From: Bdellovibrionaceae bacterium UBA6502
Lineage (GTDB): Bacteria; Bdellovibrionota; Bdellovibrionia; Bdellovibrionales; UBA840
Assembly: GCA_002436415.1 (NCBI GenBank)
Contig: DJMA01000007.1
Coordinates: 30,462-94,461 of the forward strand
DNA: 64,000 bases
Reading direction: 5' to 3'
Shown: one piece after another, positions 7,252-15,712 of the stretch
How the letters are laid out: each line of letters opens with the position of its first letter
Numbering within the stretch: position 1 is the stretch's first letter
The notes under the pieces: model-generated
The model's database searches: none
What the model was told of the DNA's origin: nothing
What the model saw: only the letters and a program-made list of their open reading frames with translations
Position numbers and translations under genes: made by a program

Positions 7252-10095
7252 ATGGCACAACCTAAAGTATATGAATTTGCAAAAGAAATTGGAGTGGAAA
7301 CCATTACGTTGATGGATAAATTACGTAAGTGGGACCTACCAATTAAGAGTCATATGTCGGCTCTAAGCCCTGAGCAAATTGAGACCATCAAAGAAAAACT
7401 AAAAACGGAAGGTGGCGATGTTGCTCCTGCTGCTAGCGCAAAAAAGAAAGTAGCGAAAAAGAAAACCGCGGCAAAGAAGAAAACAGTTGCTAAGAAAAAG
7501 GCTACTGCTTCTAAGAAAGTTGTGAAGAAAAAGGCTGACTCCTCTGCCTCTGCCGACGATAAATCTCGAAAAGTAATTCGAAGAAAAGCGGGTGCTGCAC
7601 AACAAGCGGAAAAAGCAATCGAAGCAGCCGAAGCGAAGAGAAAATCAAAAGAATTAGCCGCACAAAAAGAAGCGGAAGCAAAAGCGGCTGAAGCAGCAGC
7701 ACTAGAAGCAGCTGCGGCTCAAGAAAATACAGAAGTGGAAGCTGATGAGCAAGCAACTGCAGTTCAAGAGCTTGCCCAAGAAACCGAAACTCAAGCAGCG
7801 GCAGCTCCAGAAGAAGTTGTGGAGCCAGTACGTGAGTTGACGGAAGTTGAGAAAGTTTCTGAAAAGATTGAAGAGAAACAAAAAGAAAAACGCAAAGCGA
7901 TGCAGGAAAAGCGTAGAGGTAAGATTTTAGGTAAGGTCGACCTTTCTAAGATTAAGCCACCTTCATCTGCTAGAAATAAAACAGATCGCCCACCAAGAGG
8001 TGGTTCTGGTGGTGGTTCACGTCCAAACGTGAACCTAGATCAGCAAGCTGCTGCCTCGGCAGGACCTGTTGGAGCAAGAGATAAAAAATCAGCTCCGCGT
8101 ATGAGGTCTGTAGATATGTCCCGTGATTCTCGTGGGGCAGCGGCAGCGGCTGCAGCAGCGGCTAAAAAGAAAGGCAACCTTAAGGGAGCAGATGAGCAAA
8201 CTCGTTTGATGTCGGAAGGTTCTGCTTTTAATCGTACAGAGTTCAGAAAACGTGAGATCGTTTTCCAGCCGAAAAAGAAAATGCAAGACTTGGGACGTGA
8301 AGCTATGAAGACTGAAATTACAAAACCAAAAGCTTCAAAGCGTATTGTTAAAGTTCACGGTTCCATGAAAGTGGCTGATCTAGCGCAAGAGATGAAAGTT
8401 AAAACAGGCCAATTGGTTTCTTTCTTAATGAAACAAGGAATCCAAGCTCGCCAAAATGATGAAGTTGATTTTGATACAATCGCGTTGATTGCGCCAGAGT
8501 TTGATCATGAGGCTGTAAATACATATAAAACGGTAGAAGAACTAGTTGAAGAAAGCGTACAAATGAAAGACGAGAACCTTGTTCCTAGAGCCCCAGTGGT
8601 AACGGTAATGGGTCACGTGGATCACGGTAAAACTTCTATTCTTGATGCCATTCGTAATGCCAACGTAACTGAAGGCGAAGCTGGTGGAATCACACAGCAT
8701 ATTGGTGCATATCGTGTGAAGGTTCCAAATGGTAATATGGTTACTTTTCTAGATACTCCTGGTCACGCCGCTTTTACGCAAATGCGTGCTCGTGGTGCTA
8801 GCGTAACAGATATCGCAGTGATTGTTGTGGCTGCAGATGATGGATTGATGCCGCAAACGCAAGAGGCAATTAATCACGCAAAAGCTGCTGGTGTACCAAT
8901 CATCGTAGCAGTGAATAAAATGGATAGACCAAATGCTAATCCAGACAAAATCAAACAACAGTTAACTGAGTTTGAATTGATCCCAGAAGAGTGGGGTGGA
9001 AGCACAATGTTTATCGAAACGGTAGCCATTGAAGGCAAGGGGATTCCTGAGCTTTTAGAGGCGATCGACTTGCAAGCAGAGCTTCTTGAGCTTAAGGCAA
9101 ATCCTAAGCGTAGTATGAAAGGGGTTGTGATTGAGTCTAAGATGGTGAAAGGTCGCGGTATTGTGGCTACAATCTTAGTACAAGATGGAACTCTAAATAA
9201 ATCAGATTATTTAGTTGCTGGTACAGCTTTTGGCCGTGTTCGTGCCATGTTGGATGATAAGGGTAAGCAGATGAAATCTGCTGGTCCTGGTGTTCCAGTT
9301 GAAATTTTAGGTTTGAACGATTCTCCACTTGCAGGGGACGAAGTAAATACCACTGCAAAAGAGCGTCAGGCTGAAGAAATTGCGAACCAACGTTTAGAAG
9401 AGAAAAAAGCAGAAGAGCAAAAAGTGAAGAGTCCGAAAGTTTCTTTAGAAGATCTTTTTGCTGGAGTTGTAAACAACGAAGTGAAAGAGCTTCCTGTTGT
9501 TCTTAAAACAGACGTTGTTGGTAGTGGCGAGGCGATTAAAAATCTTTTTGATAAAGAGAAGTCTGAAAAAGTAAAAATTAATGTAATTCACTCTGCAGTG
9601 GGTGGAATTACGGAAAGTGATATTCTTTTGGCAAGTACTTCCGGTGCAATGGTCATCGGATTTAACGTGGGTGCTGAAGGTACTGCGAATAATGCCGCGA
9701 AAAAAGAAGGTATCCAAATTAAACGTTACAATATTATTTATGAACTAGCAGACGATATTCGTGCTGCGATGAAAGGTATGTTAGATCCAGACATCGTTAA
9801 CGAAGACATTGGTCAGGCTGAAGTTCGTGATTTATTTAAAGTTCCAAATCTTGGCTTCATTGCTGGTTGTATGGTGACAGATGGAAAAGCTCGTCATGAT
9901 GCATTGGTAAGAGTAGTTCGAGATGGAAAACAGATTTACGATGGAAAAGTCGCCAGTCTAAGACGCTTCAAAGATCAGGCAAAAGAAGTCGCATCCGGTT
10001 ACGAATGCGGTATTGGCATCGAGAATTTCAACGACATTAAGGTAGGTGACAATTTCGAATTCTATGTGAAGAAAGAAGTAGAAGCGGAGTTGTAA
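7252..10095 (+). CDS. infB: Translation initiation factor IF-2
   Basis: IF-2 is the GTPase that brings fMet-tRNA to the 30S subunit. The 947-residue protein begins with the IF2_N domain (YEFAKEIGVETITLMDKL). A long Lys/Ala/Glu-rich low-complexity linker follows (to ~340) and then a second IF2_N-like domain (~365-415). The G domain has VMGHVDHGKTS (P-loop), DTPGHAAF (G3) and NKMD (G4). Domains II, III and the tRNA-binding C-terminal domain follow. The ATG is preceded by AGGAG. Its stop overlaps the rbfA start in TAATG. Confidence 0.98.
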   Translation: MAQPKVYEFAKEIGVETITLMDKLRKWDLPIKSHMSALSPEQIETIKEKLKTEGGDVAPAASAKKKVAKKKTAAKKKTVAKKKATASKKVVKKKADSSASADDKSRKVIRRKAGAAQQAEKAIEAAEAKRKSKELAAQKEAEAKAAEAAALEAAAAQENTEVEADEQATAVQELAQETETQAAAAPEEVVEPVRELTEVEKVSEKIEEKQKEKRKAMQEKRRGKILGKVDLSKIKPPSSARNKTDRPPRGGSGGGSRPNVNLDQQAAASAGPVGARDKKSAPRMRSVDMSRDSRGAAAAAAAAAKKKGNLKGADEQTRLMSEGSAFNRTEFRKREIVFQPKKKMQDLGREAMKTEITKPKASKRIVKVHGSMKVADLAQEMKVKTGQLVSFLMKQGIQARQNDEVDFDTIALIAPEFDHEAVNTYKTVEELVEESVQMKDENLVPRAPVVTVMGHVDHGKTSILDAIRNANVTEGEAGGITQHIGAYRVKVPNGNMVTFLDTPGHAAFTQMRARGASVTDIAVIVVAADDGLMPQTQEAINHAKAAGVPIIVAVNKMDRPNANPDKIKQQLTEFELIPEEWGGSTMFIETVAIEGKGIPELLEAIDLQAELLELKANPKRSMKGVVIESKMVKGRGIVATILVQDGTLNKSDYLVAGTAFGRVRAMLDDKGKQMKSAGPGVPVEILGLNDSPLAGDEVNTTAKERQAEEIANQRLEEKKAEEQKVKSPKVSLEDLFAGVVNNEVKELPVVLKTDVVGSGEAIKNLFDKEKSEKVKINVIHSAVGGITESDILLASTSGAMVIGFNVGAEGTANNAAKKEGIQIKRYNIIYELADDIRAAMKGMLDPDIVNEDIGQAEVRDLFKVPNLGFIAGCMVTDGKARHDALVRVVRDGKQIYDGKVASLRRFKDQAKEVASGYECGIGIENFNDIKVGDNFEFYVKKEVEAEL

Positions 10096-10475
10096 TGTCA
10101 GAAAAAAGTGTGAACCGAATGGATAAGGTAGAGCGTGAAGTTCGTGCTCTACTTTCACAGTATTTCATTAAAGAAATACCATTTCATACAGATGCTTTAG
10201 TAAGCCTTTCTACGGTAAAGGTGACTAAAGATCTAAGAAACGCAAATGTATACGTGAGCGTACTGGGTGAAGATGGCGATGCTGATGAGGCATTGCAAAT
10301 CGTTCAGTCGCTAAGACGTGATATCCAAGCTCATCTTTCAAAAAATCTTCGAACTAAGTACATTCCTAAACTTCAGTTTTTCTTAGATGATACGGTAGCT
10401 GAAAACTTTCGTATTATGGGAAAATTAAAAGACTTAGGATATGAAACTAGTGCGGATGATTTTATCGAATCTTAA
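10095..10475 (+). CDS. rbfA: Ribosome-binding factor A
   Basis: The 126-residue, single KH-like domain protein matches RbfA, which binds the 30S precursor and acts in 16S rRNA 5'-end maturation. Recognisable family segments are NRMDKVEREVRALLSQYF, LRNANVYVSVLG and the C-terminal VPKL-type strand KYIPKLQFFLDDTV. The start overlaps the infB stop by one base, showing coupled translation. About 150 bases without a gene follow, where a weak GAAGGA/TCCTTC stem with a T run may end the upstream transcript. Confidence 0.95.
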   Translation: MSEKSVNRMDKVEREVRALLSQYFIKEIPFHTDALVSLSTVKVTKDLRNANVYVSVLGEDGDADEALQIVQSLRRDIQAHLSKNLRTKYIPKLQFFLDDTVAENFRIMGKLKDLGYETSADDFIES

Positions 10476-10669
10476 GATTTAAAAGTCATTGGAAGGATCT
10501 TCTCTAGTTTTTGCTGGATGAAGCCTCCTTCTTTTTAGGGATAGTAAAGAGTCTTTTTGTTTTTCAGCCTAGTTTGAAAAAAAAAAGAAGCTTTATGTGT
10601 CTTAGCTCCAAACTTTAATTTGCAGTTTAAATGAATGTAAAAATAGGGCAGATGCCTAAGGAAGTTAGA

Positions 10670-11668
10670 ATGGCAAAAAAATCCAAGCCAGCACCATTTC
10701 ACGGATTAGTTCTTTTGGATAAACCAGAGGGGATCACTAGCCATGACTTAGTAGGAAAGCTAAGAAAACTACTTCAAACAAAAACAATTGGTCATGCAGG
10801 AACTTTGGACCCGATGGCTACAGGCTTAATGGTACTTTTGGTTGGTGATGCAACGAAGTTTTCTAATTATATTCTGAGAGGCGACAAAGCTTATGAGGCG
10901 GAAGTTAGCTTAGGAAGGATCACAGACACTTGGGATCGCACTGGGGAGACTCAGAGTACTGCGGCAGTGGATTGGAGTGAGTCTAAGATTCAAGAAATTT
11001 GCAAAACAATGCAAGGGGAACTAGAGCTTCCTTTGCCGATATTTTCTGCTGTAAAAAAAGACGGAAAAAAGCTCTATGAATACGCCAGAGAAGGTAAAGA
11101 AATCGAAGAGATCATAAGGCCTATGAACTTTAGAGAGCTCGAACTTTTATCTATGAATGCACAAGATTTTAGTTTTCGAGTAAGGCTTAGATGTGAGAAA
11201 GGTGGTTACATTCGTTCTTGGGCTAAGGTTTTCGGAGATCGTTTCGGCTGTGGGGCAAATTTGTCTGCTTTAAGACGTTCATTTTCTGAGCCCTACACCA
11301 TAGATCTTGCGCAGACTTTTGATGAATTTGCCAAGGATTACCAAGCTGGCGTAAAGCCGAAGGCTTTGGTTCCACTAGAAAACTGCCTTGAAACATGGCC
11401 AGAGCTTTATATTGATGGTCGTGATGAAAAGATGCTTATGAACGGTGCTATTACCGACTCTGTACAAAGAAGAATGCAGTGGATAGATCGTGAAGGAATG
11501 GAATGTGGGCGTTTTGATCTAAGTGATCGAGATAAGCTAGGAATTAAGGTTTTGTCTTGTAAATCCAAGCGAATTTTAGCTTTAATGGTGCCTAAAGACC
11601 AAGCTAGCTATAAAATCGCTAGGGTTTTCCGTGTAAGCCATTCAGACATGCCTGAGAATGCTCAGTAA
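10670..11668 (+). CDS. truB: tRNA pseudouridine(55) synthase
   Basis: TruB converts U55 of the T-loop of tRNAs to pseudouridine. The catalytic motif GHAGTLDPMATG is intact, with Asp at residue 47 from the chosen start. The motif ILRGDKAYEA and the RCEKGGYIRSWA segment (normally CSKGTYIRTL) follow. The frame is open 13 codons further upstream (ATG at 10631), but the ATG at 10670 has AAGGA about eight bases before it and gives the usual N-terminus. At 332 residues it includes a C-terminal extension. Confidence 0.95.
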   Translation: MAKKSKPAPFHGLVLLDKPEGITSHDLVGKLRKLLQTKTIGHAGTLDPMATGLMVLLVGDATKFSNYILRGDKAYEAEVSLGRITDTWDRTGETQSTAAVDWSESKIQEICKTMQGELELPLPIFSAVKKDGKKLYEYAREGKEIEEIIRPMNFRELELLSMNAQDFSFRVRLRCEKGGYIRSWAKVFGDRFGCGANLSALRRSFSEPYTIDLAQTFDEFAKDYQAGVKPKALVPLENCLETWPELYIDGRDEKMLMNGAITDSVQRRMQWIDREGMECGRFDLSDRDKLGIKVLSCKSKRILALMVPKDQASYKIARVFRVSHSDMPENAQ

Positions 11669-11682
11669 ATCAGTGAAAAGAC

Positions 11683-11711
11683 TTGCAAAACAAGCTTTAA
11701 ATAGATAAAAG
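11683..11711 (+). promoter_or_regulatory. Possible sigma-70-type promoter for rpsO
   Basis: TTGCAA (11683-11688) and TAAAAG (11706-11711) are separated by 17 bases, between the truB stop and the rpsO start. Each hexamer is an imperfect match to consensus in an AT-rich stretch, so this is tentative. Confidence 0.35.
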
Positions 11712-11799
11712 TTAGCAAAATTAACAGCTCTCTATAGCGATCGCCATGACGTTATTTTGTATAAGGCAAAACATGAGGGTTTATTCTTCGGAGGTAAAA

Positions 11800-12069
11800 A
11801 TGGCAGTAACAAAACAAAGAAAAGAAGAGATCATCGCAAAGTTTGGTTTAAAAGCAGGTGATACTGGAAGTCCAGAAGTTCAAGTGGCTTTGATGACTGA
11901 GAGAATCCTTGATCTAAATGATCACTTCAAATCAAACAAACAAGACAAGCATTCTCGTCGTGGTTTGATTGGTCTTGTAAACAAAAGAAGAAAACTTCTT
12001 GAGTATTTAAAAGGCAAAGACCTAGACCGTTATCAAAAAACGATTCAAGAATTAGGTTTAAGAAAATAA
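11800..12069 (+). CDS. rpsO: 30S ribosomal protein S15
   Basis: S15 binds the central domain of 16S rRNA. From the ATG at 11800, preceded by GGAGG at the right distance, the product is 89 residues, the standard family length. The upstream in-frame ATG at 11746 would add 18 unrelated residues. Family motifs GDTGSPEVQVALMTERI and HSRRGLIGLVNKRRKLL are present. It lies in the usual position before pnp, separated by a strong terminator. Confidence 0.97.
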   Translation: MAVTKQRKEEIIAKFGLKAGDTGSPEVQVALMTERILDLNDHFKSNKQDKHSRRGLIGLVNKRRKLLEYLKGKDLDRYQKTIQELGLRK

Positions 12070-12075
12070 AATATC

Positions 12076-12104
12076 AAGGTCCGCAGTCTCTGCGGACCTT
12101 TTTT
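12076..12104 (+). terminator. Rho-independent terminator after rpsO
   Basis: AAGGTCCGCAG (12076-12086) pairs perfectly with CTGCGGACCTT (12090-12100) over a three-base loop and runs into a T tract. It separates rpsO from pnp. Confidence 0.95.
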
Positions 12105-12139
12105 AATGATGCAAGGGGGCTGCAGTAAGAGTATTCGCT

Positions 12140-12179
12140 CTAAATTGGTGTTTTTAAAAAGTTGAAACCAGCAATTTAG
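12140..12179 (+). promoter_or_regulatory. Stem-loop in the pnp leader
   Basis: CTAAATTG (12140-12147) and CAATTTAG (12172-12179) are perfect complements, and after one mismatch the pairing can partly continue inwards. In Escherichia coli a leader stem-loop cleaved by RNase III mediates pnp autoregulation. Position and shape are comparable here, but function is inferred. Confidence 0.4.
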
Positions 12180-12240
12180 TGCAAATCTCAAGATGCTAGC
12201 TCCTGACAACATGATTCATTCATTTTAAGGAGAAGACTCT

Positions 12241-14349
12241 ATGAATCCAACAACTGTGACTAGAAAAGTCGGAAATCACGAAATCACAATCGAAACAGGA
12301 AAGATGGCGAAGCAAGCTGATGGTGCAGTACTTGTTAGCTGTGGAGATAACAAAGTTTTAGTAACTGTTGTATCTTCTAAAAGAGAATCTACTTTAGATT
12401 TCTTTCCTTTAACGGTTGAATACCAAGAGCGTTTTTATGCTGCTGGTAAAATCCCAGGTGGATTTTTTAAACGTGAAGGAAAACCAAGTACTGACAGTGT
12501 ATTAACTTGTCGTTTGATTGACCGTCCACTTCGTCCAAAATTTCCAGAAGGTTATAACCAAGAAACTCAAGTAGTTGCTACCGCTTTAAGTACTGATGGT
12601 GAATTTCCATTAGCATCTCTTGCTGGTATCGGTGCTTCCACGGCATTTCACATCAGTGATGTTCCTTTTGAAGGGCCTGTAGGTTATATCGAAGTAGGTC
12701 GCGTAGATGGAAACTTCATCGCTAACCCAACTCCAGAGCAAAAAGAAACTGGTGATATGGAAATTTTTGTAGCGGCAACACCAGAAGGTATTTTGATGGT
12801 GGAAGGTGAGACTAAATTTGTAAAAGAAGCCGACATTTTAGCGGGTCTTAAATTTGCTCACGAAGCTTTACAACCAGTTTTCGAAATGCAAAACGAATTG
12901 CGTGAAACTTTAGGAAGAGAAAAACGCCCTTACGCTCCAAAAGAGTTTAATGCTGATTTCAAAACAAAAGCAGAAGAGTTTTTGGTTCCTAAAATCAAAG
13001 AAGCCCTTTCTATCACTGAGAAAATGGCTCGTTACGCTGCTGTAGATGCCGCTGCAAAAGAGGCGAAAGAAGTTTTATTAGCAGATGTTGCTGAAGAAAA
13101 CTTAGCTGAATTCTCTAAGGATTTAGGTGCGATCATTGGTGATGTTAAATACCGTGTAGCTCGTGATATGGCTTTAAAAGAGAAAAAACGTATTGATGGA
13201 CGTTCATTTACAGAAGTACGTCCGATCCACACAGAAGTAAATATGCTTCCTCGTGCTCATGGTTCGGGATTATTTACTCGTGGTGAAACTCAAGTATTAG
13301 GTGTTGTGACTCTAGGAACTGGAGATGACGCACAAACTTTAGATAACCTTTCTGGAAACTCCAAAAAGCATTTCTTATTGCACTACAATTTCCCTCCTTT
13401 CTCTGTAGGGGAAGCAGGTCGCATGGGTGGTCAGTCTCGTCGTGAAATTGGTCATGGATCTTTAGCGGAAAGAGCTTTGAAACAAGTTTTACCAACACAA
13501 GAAGAATTCCCGTATGTTATCCGTGTGGTTTCTGAAGTTTTAGAAAGTAATGGTTCTAGCTCGATGGGTACCGTTTGCTCTGGATCAATGGCTTTACAAG
13601 ATGCCGGTGTTCCAATTAAAGGAAACGTTTCCGGTGTGGCTATGGGTCTTATTAAAGAAGGCGATGACTACGTTGTATTAACAGATATCTTAGGCGATGA
13701 AGATCACCTAGGTGACATGGACTTTAAAGTTGCTGGTACACGTGAAGGGATCACTTCTTTACAAATGGATATCAAAATAGACTCTGTGACTTTTGAGATT
13801 ATGGAAACAGCTCTAGCACAAGCTTTTGATGGACGTATTCATATCTTGGACGAAATGGAAAAAACCATTAAAGAATCTCGTGGTGAAGTTTCTGAATACG
13901 CTCCACGTATCGATACAATGAAAGTACACCCAGATAAAATCCGTGAAATCATTGGTGCTGGTGGTAAAGTGATTAAAGGTATCGTTGAAGAGACTGGTGC
14001 TAAGATTGAAATTCTTGATGATGGAACGGTTAATATTGCTTCTACTCAAAAAGAATCTCGTGAAAAAGCTCGCGCTATGATTGAAGACATTATTGCTGAA
14101 GCAGAAGAAGGAAAGACTTATAAAGGTAAAATTGCTAAAATCACTGATTTTGGTGCTTTCGTTGAAATTCTTCCTAACACAAGTGGTCTTTTGCACATCA
14201 GTGAAATCGCTCACGAAAGAATTCGTAGCGTAAGTGATGTTTTAAAAGTAGGTGAAGAGTTAGACGTTAAGGTTCTTGAAGTAGATAAGTACGGAAAGAT
14301 CAAACTTTCTCGTAAAGCTTTACTAGAAAAGCCTGAACAAAATAACTAA
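12241..14349 (+). CDS. pnp: Polyribonucleotide nucleotidyltransferase (PNPase)
   Basis: PNPase degrades RNA 3' to 5' using phosphate and can act in the RNA degradosome. The 702-residue protein has two RNase PH domains (~10-210 with YQERFYAAGKIPGGFFKREG; ~320-540 with DFKVAGTREGITSLQMDIK), a helical linker, a KH domain (~555-615, IREIIGAGGKVIKGI) and an S1 domain (~620-690, TYKGKIAKITDFGAFVEI). The ATG has AAGGAG upstream. A terminator follows the stop. Confidence 0.98.
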   Translation: MNPTTVTRKVGNHEITIETGKMAKQADGAVLVSCGDNKVLVTVVSSKRESTLDFFPLTVEYQERFYAAGKIPGGFFKREGKPSTDSVLTCRLIDRPLRPKFPEGYNQETQVVATALSTDGEFPLASLAGIGASTAFHISDVPFEGPVGYIEVGRVDGNFIANPTPEQKETGDMEIFVAATPEGILMVEGETKFVKEADILAGLKFAHEALQPVFEMQNELRETLGREKRPYAPKEFNADFKTKAEEFLVPKIKEALSITEKMARYAAVDAAAKEAKEVLLADVAEENLAEFSKDLGAIIGDVKYRVARDMALKEKKRIDGRSFTEVRPIHTEVNMLPRAHGSGLFTRGETQVLGVVTLGTGDDAQTLDNLSGNSKKHFLLHYNFPPFSVGEAGRMGGQSRREIGHGSLAERALKQVLPTQEEFPYVIRVVSEVLESNGSSSMGTVCSGSMALQDAGVPIKGNVSGVAMGLIKEGDDYVVLTDILGDEDHLGDMDFKVAGTREGITSLQMDIKIDSVTFEIMETALAQAFDGRIHILDEMEKTIKESRGEVSEYAPRIDTMKVHPDKIREIIGAGGKVIKGIVEETGAKIEILDDGTVNIASTQKESREKARAMIEDIIAEAEEGKTYKGKIAKITDFGAFVEILPNTSGLLHISEIAHERIRSVSDVLKVGEELDVKVLEVDKYGKIKLSRKALLEKPEQNN

Positions 14350-14367
14350 TTTCTAAAAATCAAATGG

Positions 14368-14402
14368 CCGAGTGTTGTCAGAAGCTGCACTCGGTTTTTT
14401 TT
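14368..14402 (+). terminator. Rho-independent terminator after pnp
   Basis: CCGAGTG (14368-14374) pairs with CACTCGG (14388-14394) and an eight-T run follows. The T run ends only about 12 bases before the start codon of the next gene. Confidence 0.92.
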
Positions 14403-14413
14403 ATCTCAAAAAT

Positions 14414-15712
14414 ATGTCGAACGAAATTCAATACAAACGAATCCAATTAGAAAATGGCCTTAAAGTGGTTGGTGAGATTCATCCTTACGGGAATGCTGTA
14501 AGTTTAGGTTTTGCTTTAAGCCTTGGTTCCAGAGATGAGCAAGATGCTGATTTACAAGGTGCTTGTCATTTACTAGAGCATTTGTGTTTTAAGTCGACAG
14601 AAAAATATAACTCCTTCGAGTTAGTAAATAAGTGGGAAAGTCGTGGGGGAGACCTCAATGCTTTTACGGCAAAAGAGTATACTTGTTTTCATGCTTATGG
14701 ACTAAAAGAAGATTTAGAAATGGGTCTAGATATTTTGACTCAAATTGTTTTTTATAACAATTGGAGTGAGAAAGATTTTAAGGCCGAGCAAAGTGTAGTG
14801 TCTCAAGAAATATTAGTGAGTCATGATAACCCTGAGGACTTTCTCTTTGATGACTTTACTTCAAAGTATTTCGAAGGTGGTCCAATGGCTCACCCAATCT
14901 TTGGCAGCATTGAGTCTGTTAGAGATATGGATATTGATAAGTTGAGAGCTTTTCAAGAAATGTACTACCGTCCAGAGAACTGTGTCCTAGCTGTTGCCGG
15001 GAATTTCGATTGGGAAGAGTTAATTAAAATACTCCCTAAATTTCTACCAAAGTCAAAATCAGAATTTATAGACAATAGAGTATATCCTCCGCTTCGCGGA
15101 AACTCCTTTTTGCATTTTGAAAAACGTAAATCCCATCACAATCACTTTTTAATGAGCTATCCTTCCCATAGTTTGCGAGAGGGCAGGTTTTTTGAAAGTA
15201 GTATTTTGACCAATCATTTGAGCGGTGGAATGAATTCTTTGCTATTTCAAAAAATACGAGAAGACCGAGCTCTGTGTTACCAAATTAGCGCCAGTTATGG
15301 TCCTAGCCAGCAAGCGGGAATGTTTTCTTTATATTCGTCAACCCAAGAAGATAAATTGATTGCCTTGGTAGAAGAGAGCTTGTCTTTATTAAAAGAGATC
15401 AAAGAGAATTCATTGCAGCAATCCGAGATAGATGCCAGTGCCGAACAAATTCGTTGTGGGCTTTTGCTAGGGGAAACTGACATTGATTCTAGAATGAATA
15501 GCCTGATCTATGACGAAATTTTTTCTAGAGAGTATTTGAGCGTAGAGCAACTGATTGAAGGTTTGCAAAAGGTAGATAGTGATTCTATGCGAGAATATTT
15601 GCAAAAGTATTTTGAACTAGAACGTTCTTCTTTTTACTTTTTTGGAAGCCTTAACATTAGCACACAGAAGTCTTTAGAATCCGTGTGCTCTCGTTTTATG
15701 CTGGATGCTTAA
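14414..15712 (+). CDS. M16-family zinc metallopeptidase (processing-peptidase-like)
   Basis: The 432-residue protein has the inverted zinc motif HLLEH (H52, E55, H56) and the distant ligand E132 in VVSQEI at the spacing expected for M16, so it should be active. A second, non-catalytic M16 domain follows with RALCYQISASYG. The gene directly follows pnp, an order common in bacteria. I chose the ATG at 14414, where the family N-terminus begins. It has no Shine-Dalgarno, and an in-frame GTG at 14372 lies inside the terminator. Its stop overlaps that of the convergent gene. Confidence 0.88.
   Translation: MSNEIQYKRIQLENGLKVVGEIHPYGNAVSLGFALSLGSRDEQDADLQGACHLLEHLCFKSTEKYNSFELVNKWESRGGDLNAFTAKEYTCFHAYGLKEDLEMGLDILTQIVFYNNWSEKDFKAEQSVVSQEILVSHDNPEDFLFDDFTSKYFEGGPMAHPIFGSIESVRDMDIDKLRAFQEMYYRPENCVLAVAGNFDWEELIKILPKFLPKSKSEFIDNRVYPPLRGNSFLHFEKRKSHHNHFLMSYPSHSLREGRFFESSILTNHLSGGMNSLLFQKIREDRALCYQISASYGPSQQAGMFSLYSSTQEDKLIALVEESLSLLKEIKENSLQQSEIDASAEQIRCGLLLGETDIDSRMNSLIYDEIFSREYLSVEQLIEGLQKVDSDSMREYLQKYFELERSSFYFFGSLNISTQKSLESVCSRFMLDA

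Noticed and set aside
7399..7756. Minus-strand ORFs opposite the infB linker
   Set aside because: They are shadows of the Lys/Ala-rich low-complexity coding sequence of IF-2.
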